From contig DEBR01000003.1 in assembly GCA_002348615.1 (NCBI GenBank), forward strand, positions 1 to 64,000: a DNA stretch of 64,000 bases, given 5' to 3'. The notes under the pieces are model-generated. The model saw nothing but the letters and a program-made list of their open reading frames with translations, was not told the DNA's origin and made no database searches. This document shows, in pieces, positions 15,909-25,147 of the stretch; position 1 is the first letter of the stretch; each line of letters begins with the position of its first letter. Source of the stretch: Candidatus Saccharibacteria bacterium UBA2951. Lineage in GTDB: Bacteria; Patescibacteriota; Saccharimonadia; Saccharimonadales; Saccharimonadaceae. Position numbers and translations under genes: made by a program.

Positions 15909-16464
15909 TATCTTTTATATGCTCCTCATAGCCTAGCGGTTGGAGTTCGCCGTTGTCGTCGAGCCTGAAAAAAGCGTCAGGCTGGTCCTTGATGTGGTCG
16001 ATAAAGACGATGCCGTTAGTGTGGTCGACCTCGTGCTGGACGACGCGAGCTAAAAAGCCTTCGGCGCGAAAACGGACTTCGTTGCCATCTTGATCGAGTG
16101 CTTTGACACGGATCTTGGTGTGGCGAGGCACACGGCCGTAGACATTCTTGACACTTAGGCAACCTTCGAAGTCACTGACAACCTCCCCTTCGTATTTGAC
16201 GATTTCAGGGTTAATAAGCACCGTGAAATCACGGTCGGCTTTGTCCTCGAAGCTGCTCCGGACGATAACAACGCGTTCTAGCCGGTCTATCTGGACCGCG
16301 GCTAGCGCAGCCGAGATTTCGTGCGGTCGGGAATCTTCCCAGTCGAGCGCAGCCGAAGTCATGTCGTCAATCAGCTGCTTGGTCGAATCGTCCGGTACCT
16401 TTACGCGGCTGGATTTTTCACGTAGATGCGTATTAGGCAACGTTATGATGGCTTCTTTTTTCAT
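15889..16464 (-). CDS. def: Peptide deformylase
   Basis: This 191-residue metalloenzyme removes the formyl group from nascent proteins. It has EGCLSV (metal ligand C102) and QHEVDH (H144, E145, H148). Motif 1, normally GxGxAAxQ, reads SAALAAVQ, so both glycines are replaced; the glutamine is kept. I place the start at 16,464 because a -10-like TACAAT (16,477-16,472, minus strand) overlaps the alternative ATG at 16,473. The operon order is priA-def-fmt. Confidence 0.92.
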   Translation of the reverse strand: MKKEAIITLPNTHLREKSSRVKVPDDSTKQLIDDMTSAALDWEDSRPHEISAALAAVQIDRLERVVIVRSSFEDKADRDFTVLINPEIVKYEGEVVSDFEGCLSVKNVYGRVPRHTKIRVKALDQDGNEVRFRAEGFLARVVQHEVDHTNGIVFIDHIKDQPDAFFRLDDNGELQPLGYEEHIKDNVELWS

Positions 16465-16482
16465 TATGACCATTGTAACAGA

Positions 16483-18426
16483 TTAGAGCAGGCTGATGGG
16501 GTCGAGTTCGAACTGCCATTTTGCTGGCGGCAGTTGACTGACGGCTTGCTGTAAATACGCGCGTTTTGGTGATTTCAGCACGAGCTGCCACCGATATTGG
16601 CCGCCGGCACGTTCATAAAATGCCGGAGTCGGGCCAAGAATCTGGACGTCGGACGGCAACGAACGCTTTAGTTGTTCGGCCAGTGCCTTGGCGTTACGGA
16701 TAGCGGCCGCCTCGGTCTTGTAGGCGCACTGAAGTTTTAGCAAGTAGGTGAACGGAGGGAAGTGACTACGGCGGCGTTGTTCCACCGCCAGGGCATAGAA
16801 CCCGGCATAGTCTTGTTTAAGTCCGAGCGTAATGACGGGGTGGGTAGGTTGATAGCTCTGCACGATGACGTTTGTATCGTGCGGGCGTCGACCGACGCGA
16901 CCAATGACCTGTGCGAGTAGCTGGAAGGTTCTTTCGGCCGAACCGTAGTCGGGTAAACTGAGGCCTGCATCTGCCTGCACGACCGCGACGGTATGGAGCT
17001 TAGGGAGGTCAAGTCCTTTCGCGATAACCTGCGTGCCGATGATGACATCAATGGATCCGTCGTGAAGCTCCTTGTATCGCTGTTCAACCGTCTGGTCGCT
17101 CGCGGTGTCGCCGTCAAATCGAGCGATGGTAAGTTTAGGGTATAGCCTTTTTAATTCGCTCTCGATCAGCTTGGTGCCGATACCTTTATGAATGATACTG
17201 GCATGACCACACTGCGGGCAGCTCGTGGGGACATGTGAAGTGAAATTGCATATATGACAGCGCAGTTCGTGCGCGTCAGCATGAAGTGTAAGTGGCACGA
17301 AGCAGTTTGGACAACCAGCTTGCCAGCCGCAATTCTCGCATAACGTTGTCGGGGCACTGCCACGGCGGTTATGAAACACCAGTACCTGCTTTCCTGAACC
17401 GGTATCCTGTTCGATTTGTGCGAGTACAGCGTCGGATAAAAATCGATGTCGCTTGAAATGTGTTCGTTTGGTCATATCGATAAGTCGAACACTCGGCTTG
17501 TACGCATTTTTTATGGCGAGGTGCTCCATTGCGACAATGGGACGGCCGGTCGATTTCGCCAAATAGTAATCGACGATCGATGGCGTCGCGCTACCGAGCA
17601 CGAGCTTAGCCTTGGATTGTTCAGTTAAGAAATGGGCGGCTCGCAAAGCATGATATCGAGGTGACTGCTCCTGCTTATAGCTTGGCTCGTGAGCTTCGTC
17701 GATAACGATAAGCCCCAAAGACCGTACCGGTAGGAACAGGGCCGAACGTGGCCCTATGATGACTTGCGGAGTATCAGTCATAAGCACGGTACGCCAAACC
17801 GCATGCCGTTCAGCTTCGGTCTGCCGGGAATGAGTAAGTACGACGTCCTTAAAATGAGACGAAAATTCCGCGACGACCTGCGAGGTAAGGGATATTTCGG
17901 GTACCAGTACTACGGCGGATTTACCATCCGCGAGCGCTTGTTTGACAAGTTCTATGTACACCGCGGTCTTTCCAGAACCGGTAATACCGTGAAGTATGAC
18001 GGTGCCAGAGCCAGCGTTGTTAATGTCGCCCAGTGCATTCTGCTGATCGGAGTTGAGTACAATATGTGTTCGTTTATAATTATCAACAGATGAAAAGGTG
18101 GCTTTCACGCGTCGATTCTTGTGTAGTCCGCTCGGCAACAATGTTTGAAGTACGACGGCCAGCGGGGTCATGTAATAACCACTCAACCATTCGGCCAGTT
18201 GAACATATTCCTTCGGCAATGGACGGTCTTCCAGCACCTGTTCGACTGGTTTTACTACATAGTTTGGAGTGTGTTGAACAGCTTTAAGGACAAGTCCGTT
18301 CATGAGTTTTTTGCCAACACTGACACGTACCAACTGGCCAATTTCAAGCGGGTGCTCTGAAGCATACGTAAACGAATCGGCGCCGCTACGGACGATCTGT
18401 GTCGGAGCCACCTCGTAATACTTCAT
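16483..18426 (-). CDS. priA: Primosomal replication restart helicase PriA
   Basis: This 647-residue 3'-5' helicase reloads the replisome at collapsed forks. The order is a 3'BD-like N-terminal domain, Walker A GITGSGKT (147-154), DEAH (243-246), a zinc region with paired CxxC motifs (CENCGWQAGCPNC, CHIC, CPQCG), and the helicase C-terminal domain with GTQVIAKG and IGRVGRRP. It is complete. It heads the minus-strand run priA-def-fmt, an arrangement common in bacteria. Confidence 0.96.
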   Translation of the reverse strand: MKYYEVAPTQIVRSGADSFTYASEHPLEIGQLVRVSVGKKLMNGLVLKAVQHTPNYVVKPVEQVLEDRPLPKEYVQLAEWLSGYYMTPLAVVLQTLLPSGLHKNRRVKATFSSVDNYKRTHIVLNSDQQNALGDINNAGSGTVILHGITGSGKTAVYIELVKQALADGKSAVVLVPEISLTSQVVAEFSSHFKDVVLTHSRQTEAERHAVWRTVLMTDTPQVIIGPRSALFLPVRSLGLIVIDEAHEPSYKQEQSPRYHALRAAHFLTEQSKAKLVLGSATPSIVDYYLAKSTGRPIVAMEHLAIKNAYKPSVRLIDMTKRTHFKRHRFLSDAVLAQIEQDTGSGKQVLVFHNRRGSAPTTLCENCGWQAGCPNCFVPLTLHADAHELRCHICNFTSHVPTSCPQCGHASIIHKGIGTKLIESELKRLYPKLTIARFDGDTASDQTVEQRYKELHDGSIDVIIGTQVIAKGLDLPKLHTVAVVQADAGLSLPDYGSAERTFQLLAQVIGRVGRRPHDTNVIVQSYQPTHPVITLGLKQDYAGFYALAVEQRRRSHFPPFTYLLKLQCAYKTEAAAIRNAKALAEQLKRSLPSDVQILGPTPAFYERAGGQYRWQLVLKSPKRAYLQQAVSQLPPAKWQFELDPISLL

Positions 18427-18508
18427 GCCTACGATTATAGAGTACTTACAAAAAGAAGCTCATACGAGTCGAAGCGAGCCGCTTCTAATTATTTGTTACA
18501 CTAAACAT

Positions 18509-19165
18509 ATGTATTTTGAATCGCGTGCCGATGCTGGTGCGAAGCTGGCGGCACGGCTACTCGAAAAGTACCGGTATGAAAACTGTGCCGTCGTCGCCTT
18601 ATCTGACGGCGCGGTATTGGTCGGTGAACAAATCGCGGCCGCATTGCACTGTGTTCTGACCATGTTATTGATTGAAGACATTGAAGTGCCCGGCGAGTCT
18701 ATGAGCTTCGGGGGTGTGTCTGAAAGTGGTGCCTTCACGTATAACGGCATGTTCTCGGTGGGTGAAATCGAGGAGTACACATCCGAATTCCACGGTTACC
18801 TTGATGAGAAGAAACGCGAGGCGTTCCAAGAAATCAACCGCTTACTTGGTGACGGCGGGCTGATTGACAAAAGCCTGCTATTGGATCGAACGGTCATCTT
18901 GGTTGCTGACGGTATAGATAACGGTGCGTCGATTGACGTTGCCATGGACTTTTTGAAGCCTATCCGAACGCAGCGGATTGTCGTCGCGACACCAGTGGCG
19001 TCAGTGCCGGCAGTCGACAAGCTGCACGTCACGGCGGACGAAATTCACATTCTTGATGTGAAAGAGAATTACATGGGAACGAACCATTACTATACCGATA
19101 ATACGGTCCCGTCGCATGAGGATACGATCGCCAAGATCAACCAGATCGTCTTGAACTGGCAATAG
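18509..19165 (+). CDS. Phosphoribosyltransferase-like protein
   Basis: This 218-residue protein has the type I PRTase fold pattern of the predicted phosphoribosyltransferase group. The PRPP-loop region reads VADGIDNGAS where active members have VDDGIATGAT, so one acidic residue is missing, and substrate binding may be altered. I trimmed the start to the ATG at 18,509, where homology starts and TACACT lies 6 nt upstream (probably leaderless). It is divergent from priA. Substrate is unknown; a non-catalytic or regulatory role is possible. Confidence 0.65.
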   Translation: MYFESRADAGAKLAARLLEKYRYENCAVVALSDGAVLVGEQIAAALHCVLTMLLIEDIEVPGESMSFGGVSESGAFTYNGMFSVGEIEEYTSEFHGYLDEKKREAFQEINRLLGDGGLIDKSLLLDRTVILVADGIDNGASIDVAMDFLKPIRTQRIVVATPVASVPAVDKLHVTADEIHILDVKENYMGTNHYYTDNTVPSHEDTIAKINQIVLNWQ

Positions 19166-19282
19166 AAACGTATGAATTGTTCCACGCCAAACCGCTTCAC
19201 GCCTATTTGTCCTTTGCTCCTGGCAGGAACAAATGGGTTGCGCTTCGCCTTTAGTTTGGTTTTGTAACAATTCATACGTTTC
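19165..19282. repeat. Element A: long imperfect inverted repeat
   Basis: GAAACGTATGAATTGTT (19,165-19,181) is exactly complementary to 19,266-19,282. Inside, CCAAAC (19,187-19,192) pairs with GTTTGG (19,254-19,259), and ATTTGT with ACAAAT, giving a 118-nt cruciform or RNA hairpin. It begins at the stop codon of the upstream gene and has no coding capacity. It could be a terminator-like RNA structure or a MITE-like element. Confidence 0.7.
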
Positions 19283-19376
19283 TTGCAGCTTAGGCTTGAG
19301 TATCGTTGTAAGATTGTGCTACGATAGTAAGTACTAAACCCAACAAGTTCTAATTAAATAGCTGTGGCAGGAGAGT

Positions 19377-19688
19377 ATGTTAGACGTTTTTATTACTAGT
19401 CGAGTGCGCCGAAAAATCGTAGTAGTCTATGCGAAGTATCCTGATTTCCATACCCATGTCCGCGGCCTCGCCAAGTTAATAAAAGAAGACCCGGGCAACA
19501 TTCAGCGTGAGCTGAAGCGGCTTGAGAAAGTCGGTTTTCTGACGAGTGAGAAGCAGGGGAATACCAAGATTTATTCTACGAACAAGCAGTTCCCAATCTT
19601 TAAAGAACTCCAAAGCATCGTCATTAAAAGCCAGCAGCACCAGACGGCACGTACCAAGCGCGCATCGACTGACATCTCTCCAGTTTAG
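19377..19688 (+). CDS. Winged-helix DNA-binding regulator
   Basis: This 103-residue protein has an ArsR/MarR-type winged helix: a recognition region (about 28-48, GLAKLIKEDPGNIQRELKRL) and a wing (FLTSEKQGNTKIYS). A short basic tail follows. No metal-binding cysteines or effector domain are present. AGGAGAGT precedes the ATG. It sits alone, 28 nt before recJ and downstream of inverted repeat A; regulation of either neighbour is possible but not shown. Confidence 0.75.
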   Translation: MLDVFITSRVRRKIVVVYAKYPDFHTHVRGLAKLIKEDPGNIQRELKRLEKVGFLTSEKQGNTKIYSTNKQFPIFKELQSIVIKSQQHQTARTKRASTDISPV

Positions 19689-19715
19689 TAAGCGCGAGTA
19701 TGAGAAAATAAAGGC

Positions 19716-21359
19716 ATGAGCGCTCATGCATTGTTTGAAAAGATTCTTATTTCACGTGGACTGAAGACCCAGGCGCAGCGCGACGCGTTCTTGAATCCGA
19801 GTTACGATACTAAGCATGATCCATTTTTACTGCCGGATATGAAGGCGGCGGTCGACCGATTGAAAGTCGCAAGGGAAAAACAAGAGCACATTACGATTTA
19901 CGGCGACTACGACATTGACGGTCTTACGGCTACGGCGGTGCTGTTAGATGCGTTTTCGTCGTTCGGCTTTAAACAAGTCGACGCCTTTATTCCCAACCGG
20001 TTCGTCGAAGGGTACGGGCTGACGGTCGACGCGATAGAGCGAATAGCCTCTACCGGCTCGAGCCTTATTGTGACTGTCGACTGTGGCAGCCTAAGCTTTG
20101 AGCCGATCCAACGTGCGAATGAGCTTGGCGTCAATATCATCGTGACGGATCATCATAACGTGGCCGACGAGCAGCCGCCAGCGGTTGCGGTCATTAATCC
20201 TAAGCGCACTGATCATTCGTATCCATTCATCGACCTCGCCGGTGTCGGTGTGGCTTTCAAGTTAGTCCAAGCGCTTCAGACTGAGCTGGAGGGGCTTGAA
20301 GCTGGCCAGGAAAAGTGGCTGCTTGATTTGGTCGCGCTTGGCACGGTGTGCGACGTGGTGACGTTGGTCGACGAAAACCGAGCGAACGTATTTTGGGGAT
20401 TAAAGGTCCTGAGTAAAACCAGACGACCAGGCTTAAAAGCACTTATGGCGGTGGCACGGGTCGAACCGCACAAAGTGAATTCCCGCAGTCTGGGATTTGC
20501 GCTCGGGCCACGTATGAACGCCGCAGGCAGGCTTGAAACGGCGCAGATTGCCCTTGATATGCTGACCGCGACCGACCCGACGATAGCGTTCGAAAAGGCA
20601 CAGGAACTCGACGCCCTGAATTCGGCAAGGCGGGCGGAGCAGGACCAAATTTATAAAGAAGCAGTGCAACAGGCGGAACTCTATAAGCACGACGACGTGC
20701 TCGTCGTGAGCTCTCCGGACTGGAACCACGGCATTGTCGGCATCGTGGCGGCGAAACTACTCGAAAAGTTTAAGAAACCGACATTCGTACTGCAAGAAAT
20801 TGGCGAAGAGTCGAAAGGCTCGGCCCGGAGTTACGGTGATTTCAGCGCGGCCGAAGCCATTAAAAGCGCGAGCGATATCGTCACGAAAGGCGGGGGGCAT
20901 AAATTGGCAGCCGGTGTAACCCTACCAACCAAAAATATTCAGGCATTTAGGGAACGAGTGAATAAGCATTACCTTGATCAAAAGCTCGAAAATCAGGCCG
21001 ATTTGTTGCTGCCAAAAGCGGACGTTGTCGCCGAATTGATTCATGTGACCGAAGACTTAGTAAGTATGCTTGAAACGTTGGAGCCATTTGGCAACGGCAA
21101 TACCCAACCGGTTTTACGAAGTGAGGCGCTTGAAGTGTTGCATGTTAGAAAAATGGGGGCGGATTCGCAGCATGTGAAGCTGGAGAGTCAGGCTTACGAC
21201 GGGACTGTTTTACATCTCCTAGCATTTAATGCACCCAAGGAATTTTTTGTTGAACCCGGTACGAAAATATCGGCCTGGTATCAGCCCGATATTAACGAAT
21301 GGATGGGGCGGCGGAATGTCGAAGGCCGACTGCTTCACCTGACCATTGAATCTAGCTAA
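19716..21359 (+). CDS. recJ: Single-stranded-DNA-specific exonuclease RecJ
   Basis: This 547-residue 5'-3' ssDNA exonuclease of the DHH superfamily has DYDIDG (64-69), VTDHHN, and the DHHA1 domain with GPRMNAAGR. The C-terminal OB-fold follows (about 440-547). It acts in recombination and base-excision repair. Length is typical of the short RecJ form. It converges with the small membrane protein gene, leaving 4 nt between stops. Confidence 0.94.
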   Translation: MSAHALFEKILISRGLKTQAQRDAFLNPSYDTKHDPFLLPDMKAAVDRLKVAREKQEHITIYGDYDIDGLTATAVLLDAFSSFGFKQVDAFIPNRFVEGYGLTVDAIERIASTGSSLIVTVDCGSLSFEPIQRANELGVNIIVTDHHNVADEQPPAVAVINPKRTDHSYPFIDLAGVGVAFKLVQALQTELEGLEAGQEKWLLDLVALGTVCDVVTLVDENRANVFWGLKVLSKTRRPGLKALMAVARVEPHKVNSRSLGFALGPRMNAAGRLETAQIALDMLTATDPTIAFEKAQELDALNSARRAEQDQIYKEAVQQAELYKHDDVLVVSSPDWNHGIVGIVAAKLLEKFKKPTFVLQEIGEESKGSARSYGDFSAAEAIKSASDIVTKGGGHKLAAGVTLPTKNIQAFRERVNKHYLDQKLENQADLLLPKADVVAELIHVTEDLVSMLETLEPFGNGNTQPVLRSEALEVLHVRKMGADSQHVKLESQAYDGTVLHLLAFNAPKEFFVEPGTKISAWYQPDINEWMGRRNVEGRLLHLTIESS

Positions 21360-21363
21360 CTTG

Positions 21364-21648
21364 CTATTTCAGTAACATGAAATAGACAATTGCGCCGACT
21401 ACTGCGCCGACGACGACCAGAGCCACACCTGCGACGACCAGGCCTTTTTTAGATTTCGCTTCAGGTGCGGGCGCAACCACGGGTTCAGCGACGGCTGGCG
21501 CGGCTTGTGGTGCCGGTTCTGACTCGACCGATATGTTTTCAACGACAGGAGCAGAATCGGGAGCGGGTGTTGGGTTGCTCGGCTTGCTTGTAGGGGTAGG
21601 AGTAGTGTCCGGTTGTTCGTTCTGGGGCTGGTTTTGATCGGGATTCAT
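21364..21648 (-). CDS. Tail-anchored Pro/Ala-rich membrane protein
   Basis: This 94-residue protein has a disordered Pro/Ala/Glu/Thr-rich region (1-67), a KSKKG basic stop, and one C-terminal hydrophobic helix (about 70-92). The layout is that of a tail-anchored or inverted single-pass protein with the low-complexity part possibly outside. No domain is recognised. It is convergent with recJ and has its own upstream AAGGAGAA ribosome-binding sequence. Confidence 0.65.
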   Translation of the reverse strand: MNPDQNQPQNEQPDTTPTPTSKPSNPTPAPDSAPVVENISVESEPAPQAAPAVAEPVVAPAPEAKSKKGLVVAGVALVVVGAVVGAIVYFMLLK

Positions 21649-21726
21649 TATGAATTCTCCTTATGGTTAAGTTACGGTGATTATACAACAGTTTTGGATT
21701 AATTGTCACCACCGTACCCCAAGGTG

Positions 21727-21755
21727 TTGATAAGCCACGTCCAATCTGTTACCAT
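21727..21755 (+). promoter_or_regulatory. Promoter of rpsU
   Basis: TTGATA (21,727-21,732), 17-nt spacer, TACCAT (21,750-21,755), then only 9 nt to the ATG with no Shine-Dalgarno sequence. This supports a leaderless or near-leaderless transcript. Confidence 0.6.
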
Positions 21756-21764
21756 AGGGTCTAT

Positions 21765-21980
21765 ATGGTACAAGTCACACGTAAAGACGAGCGCGAAGCA
21801 AACGAAAACGTTATTCGCCGCTTCAACCGCAAGGTATTGCAGAGCGGTGTGTTAAGCACTGCCAAAGCAAGCATGCGGTTCAGCAAACCTATCAGCAAAA
21901 CCGAACGACGCAACAAGGCGATCATCCGTAAAGCCCGCAAGGCTGACAAGATGGCCAAAATGCGCCTTGGAGTACGCTAG
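21765..21980 (+). CDS. rpsU: 30S ribosomal protein S21
   Basis: This 71-residue very basic protein has the bS21 pattern (ENVIRRFNRKV, then a Lys/Arg-rich C-terminal helix). bS21 sits near the 3' end of 16S rRNA and assists initiation. It is a little longer than many S21 proteins. The yqeY-like gene starts immediately after its stop, a common pairing. Confidence 0.88.
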   Translation: MVQVTRKDEREANENVIRRFNRKVLQSGVLSTAKASMRFSKPISKTERRNKAIIRKARKADKMAKMRLGVR

Positions 21981-22436
21981 TTGGCTCTCGCTGAAACAAT
22001 CCAAAACGATTTGAAAGCCGCTTTGTTAAGCGGCGATCGTTTTAAAGGGGACGTTTTGCGCAGCCTGAAGGCGGCGATATTGAACGAAGAAGTAGCCTTA
22101 GGTAAGCGTGATACCGGCTTGCCTGACGAAGAGATTGAGAAAATCGTGGCGAAGGAAGTCAAAAAACGTCAGGAAAGCGTCCGGCTATACGAAGAAAACG
22201 ACCGACCGGAGCTCGCCGCGACCGAAAAAGAAGAAATCGCTGTGCTGGAAACATATTTGCCTAAGCAGCTGAGCGAAGCGGAAGTTACTGACATCGTGAC
22301 GCAGACAATCGATGAGATGGGCGCGACAGGTATGCAGTCGATGGGGCTTGTCATCAAGGCCGTCAAAGATAAAGTCGGTAATACCGCCGACGGCGCCATG
22401 GTCGCGAGAGTCGTTAAGAACAAACTACCTAACTGA
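21981..22436 (+). CDS. yqeY: GatB/YqeY-domain protein
   Basis: This 151-residue helical protein belongs to the YqeY family, related to the tail of GatB. It has LKAALLSGDRFKGDVLRSL at the N-terminus, YLPKQLSE in the middle and VARVVKNKL at the end. The start is TTG directly after the rpsU stop, with GGAG 8 nt upstream inside rpsU. The exact function is not established; a tRNA-binding or amidotransferase-related role is inferred for the family. Confidence 0.85.
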   Translation: MALAETIQNDLKAALLSGDRFKGDVLRSLKAAILNEEVALGKRDTGLPDEEIEKIVAKEVKKRQESVRLYEENDRPELAATEKEEIAVLETYLPKQLSEAEVTDIVTQTIDEMGATGMQSMGLVIKAVKDKVGNTADGAMVARVVKNKLPN

Positions 22437-22451
22437 TACAATAAGAAGCAT

Positions 22452-23006
22452 ATGATTATATTCTTTGGACCGACCGGCGCCGGAAAAAGTGTGCAAGGTC
22501 AAATGATCGCTGCCAGGCATGATTGGGACTGGCTTTCGACCGGACAATTGCTGCGTGACAGCAACGACCCGACAATCATACAAATATTGAAATCAGGTGA
22601 CCTGGTGAGCGATGGCGTAACGTATGATGTCTTTCATAAGGCGATTCAAGAGGCGAAAGACGAGGGGTTCTCGAACGTCATCGTCGATGGATTCCCCCGT
22701 ACCAAGGCGCAGGCAGAGTGGCTGTCGAAGTACATGGACATGAACGGCGACAAGATAGATCTTGTCATCGTGCTTGAAGTCCCGGAATCGGAAATCATGA
22801 AGCGACTCGAACTTCGCGGTCGCATGGAAGACACGCCGGAAACGATTGCGAAACGTATGGCGATTTACCGACAGAAGATGTACCCGGTGCTTGGGTTGTT
22901 CGCCGAGCAGCACATTAAGATCGTCCATATCGATGGTACCGGTACGGTGGGCGAAGTCCACGACAAAATCCAGGCAGAGATAGAAGCCAGCGGATTAGGG
23001 TCATAA
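22452..23006 (+). CDS. adk: Adenylate kinase
   Basis: This 184-residue nucleotide kinase (ATP + AMP to 2 ADP) has the P-loop GPTGAGKS (6-13), DGFPRTKAQ for substrate binding, and LRGRMEDTPE in the position of a short lid; no zinc lid is present. TACAAT lies 9 nt before the ATG. Its stop overlaps the map start (TAATG). The adk-map pairing is conserved in bacteria. A related UMP/CMP kinase activity cannot be excluded. Confidence 0.88.
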   Translation: MIIFFGPTGAGKSVQGQMIAARHDWDWLSTGQLLRDSNDPTIIQILKSGDLVSDGVTYDVFHKAIQEAKDEGFSNVIVDGFPRTKAQAEWLSKYMDMNGDKIDLVIVLEVPESEIMKRLELRGRMEDTPETIAKRMAIYRQKMYPVLGLFAEQHIKIVHIDGTGTVGEVHDKIQAEIEASGLGS

Positions 23007-23767
23007 TGACGCAGCCGAAAAAAAGTCCTGAACAAATTCAGGCAATGCGCGAAGGTGGCCGTATACTCGCGACAATTTTTGATGGCCTCCGTAAACAACT
23101 CAAGCCTGGCATGACCGGAATAGAGGCCGATGCGTGGGTGGATAGCGAAATAAAACGGCACGGAGCCGAAGCTACCTACAAGACTGCCGAAGTCGGATTT
23201 CCGGCTGCTATCTGTATTAGCGTCAACGACGCTATTGTGCATGGCGTGCCAACCGACGAGCCTTTTAAGACCGGTGATATCGTCGGGTTCGACCTCGTCA
23301 TTACCTACAAAGGTATGAAGACTGATTCAGCATTTACTGCCGTGATTGGTGATGAACCTGGTGGCGCGGTCAAACATCTGCTTAAGAACACCGAGCGGAG
23401 CCTGTATGCCGGCATCGACGCCATCAAAGGCGAGGGAACGCACATCGGCGATATTTCGGCAGCCGTTGAAAAAGTGCTGACGGACGCTAATCTTGGAATC
23501 GTGAAAGAATTGGTCGGACACGGTGTCGGCACAAGTATGCATATGCCTCCGGAAGTACCGAACTATGGAACGGCTGGAACCGGACCGACGCTCAGGGTGG
23601 GTGACACGATTGCGATCGAACCGATGGCGACGCTTGGCGACGGACGGGTGAAGGGACCTTTGGACGACGACTGGACGTACGCGAGCCGAGACGGAAGCCT
23701 AACGGCACACTTTGAACACACCGTGCTCATCACCGAAACCGGTGCTGACATTCTAACTACTTTATAG
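23006..23767 (+). CDS. map: Methionine aminopeptidase, type I
   Basis: This 253-residue dinuclear metallopeptidase removes initiator Met after deformylation. Metal ligands are seen in FDLVITY and TDSAFT (two Asp), GHGVGTSMH (His), IAIEPMA (Glu) and FEHTV (Glu). It overlaps adk by 1 nt. It completes the fmt-def-map set for N-terminal processing in this window. Confidence 0.94.
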   Translation: MTQPKKSPEQIQAMREGGRILATIFDGLRKQLKPGMTGIEADAWVDSEIKRHGAEATYKTAEVGFPAAICISVNDAIVHGVPTDEPFKTGDIVGFDLVITYKGMKTDSAFTAVIGDEPGGAVKHLLKNTERSLYAGIDAIKGEGTHIGDISAAVEKVLTDANLGIVKELVGHGVGTSMHMPPEVPNYGTAGTGPTLRVGDTIAIEPMATLGDGRVKGPLDDDWTYASRDGSLTAHFEHTVLITETGADILTTL

Positions 23768-23796
23768 TTTTTGGCACCAATGCTACAATCAAGCTT

Positions 23797-25056
23797 ATGC
23801 AAGAAAACTCTCGATATGCCGTAGGGATTGACATCGGTACGTCTACCATCCGGTGCGTCGTGGGACATATCGATGGCGAAGGTGGAAACCCGACCATCGT
23901 CGGTGTCGGCTCAGCGCCGAACGCCGGCATGCGAAAGGGTGTCGTGGCCAATCTTAGCGGTCCGGCAGCGGCAATCGACACCGCTCTAGGTGAAGCCGAG
24001 CGGATGAGCGGCTATCAGGTAGACTACGCGACCATCAGTATCAATGGTTCGCACATCGTCAGTGTCAAAGCCGACGGCATGATAGCAGTGGGCGCTATGG
24101 ATCACGAGGTCAACCGTGACGACCTGCTTAGGATCGAAGACGTTGCGACCGTTGGAAAAGTTCCGGCCAACCGCGAAATCCTTGAGGTCGTGCCGCATAG
24201 CTACCGTCTGGATGGACAAGATAATATTAAGGACCCGCTCGGTATGACCGGAACCCGGCTTGAAATCCGTGCCAACGTAGTATCGGCGCTTGCGCCGCAC
24301 CTGCATAACCTGCAAAAAACGGCTGAAATGGCCAAGGTAGACGCGCACACTATCATACCAAGCGTACTGGCTGGTGCTAAGGCGGTACTTAAAGAACAGC
24401 AGATTGAGAATGGTGTCGCCGTGATTGATATGGGCGCCACAACTACTGGGGTCGCAGTGTTTGAAGAGGGTGACTTACAATACGTTGGCGTCGTACCAGC
24501 CGGCGGCGCGAACATTACGAACGACCTCGCAATCGGCCTCAAGACTGACCCCGAAGTCGCTGAAAAGGTAAAAGTCGGCCATGCTATCGCTACCGGCCGA
24601 GGCTCTGTCGAAGGTATCAGTATCAAAGACGGCGAAGAAATCCATACGTTCAGTACGGCGGATATCGACGAGATCGTCGAAGCAAGGCTTGAAGAAATTT
24701 TTGAAGCAGTACAGGGCGAGCTGAAAAAAGCCGGCCGTGCCGGACAGCTGCCAAGCGGCGTCGTGCTCATTGGCGGCGGCGCTAACATGAAAAAAATCGC
24801 CGATTTCGCCAAAGAAAAACTTGGCCTTGCCGCCCGTGTCGGTCATGCTGCGGGGCTAGGAGGGGCAGTCGAAAACATTGAACAACCCGAGTATGCAGTC
24901 GCTTGCGGACTTATGCTCGTAGATGGTGGGAATATTTCTGATAACAGGGGTAAAAATGGTGCTCATTCGGCTGGTCGCGGTTCAAAGGCCGCCAAAGATT
25001 CCCTGAAAAAAGCGAGCAATGGCGCTCGAAAATTCCTTGGCCGATTCAAGGTTTAA
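23797..25056 (+). CDS. ftsA: Cell division protein FtsA
   Basis: This 419-residue actin-like ATPase tethers FtsZ to the membrane. It has the phosphate-1 motif GIDIGTSTIR at the N-terminus, the SHS2-type 1C subdomain, VIDMGATTTG, and GGGANM. The C-terminus ends in a basic, amphipathic segment (KFLGRFKV) suited to membrane targeting. TACAAT with a TGC extension lies 7 nt before the ATG, so it is probably leaderless. ftsZ follows after 91 nt. Confidence 0.94.
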   Translation: MQENSRYAVGIDIGTSTIRCVVGHIDGEGGNPTIVGVGSAPNAGMRKGVVANLSGPAAAIDTALGEAERMSGYQVDYATISINGSHIVSVKADGMIAVGAMDHEVNRDDLLRIEDVATVGKVPANREILEVVPHSYRLDGQDNIKDPLGMTGTRLEIRANVVSALAPHLHNLQKTAEMAKVDAHTIIPSVLAGAKAVLKEQQIENGVAVIDMGATTTGVAVFEEGDLQYVGVVPAGGANITNDLAIGLKTDPEVAEKVKVGHAIATGRGSVEGISIKDGEEIHTFSTADIDEIVEARLEEIFEAVQGELKKAGRAGQLPSGVVLIGGGANMKKIADFAKEKLGLAARVGHAAGLGGAVENIEQPEYAVACGLMLVDGGNISDNRGKNGAHSAGRGSKAAKDSLKKASNGARKFLGRFKV

Positions 25057-25147
25057 TATTCTTGTTCAAGGGTGATATACTTGGAATGAGCAAACATTTT
25101 GAATAGGGAAAATGAAAGATTTTCAGTAGGAAAGTGGGTAGTGATTA

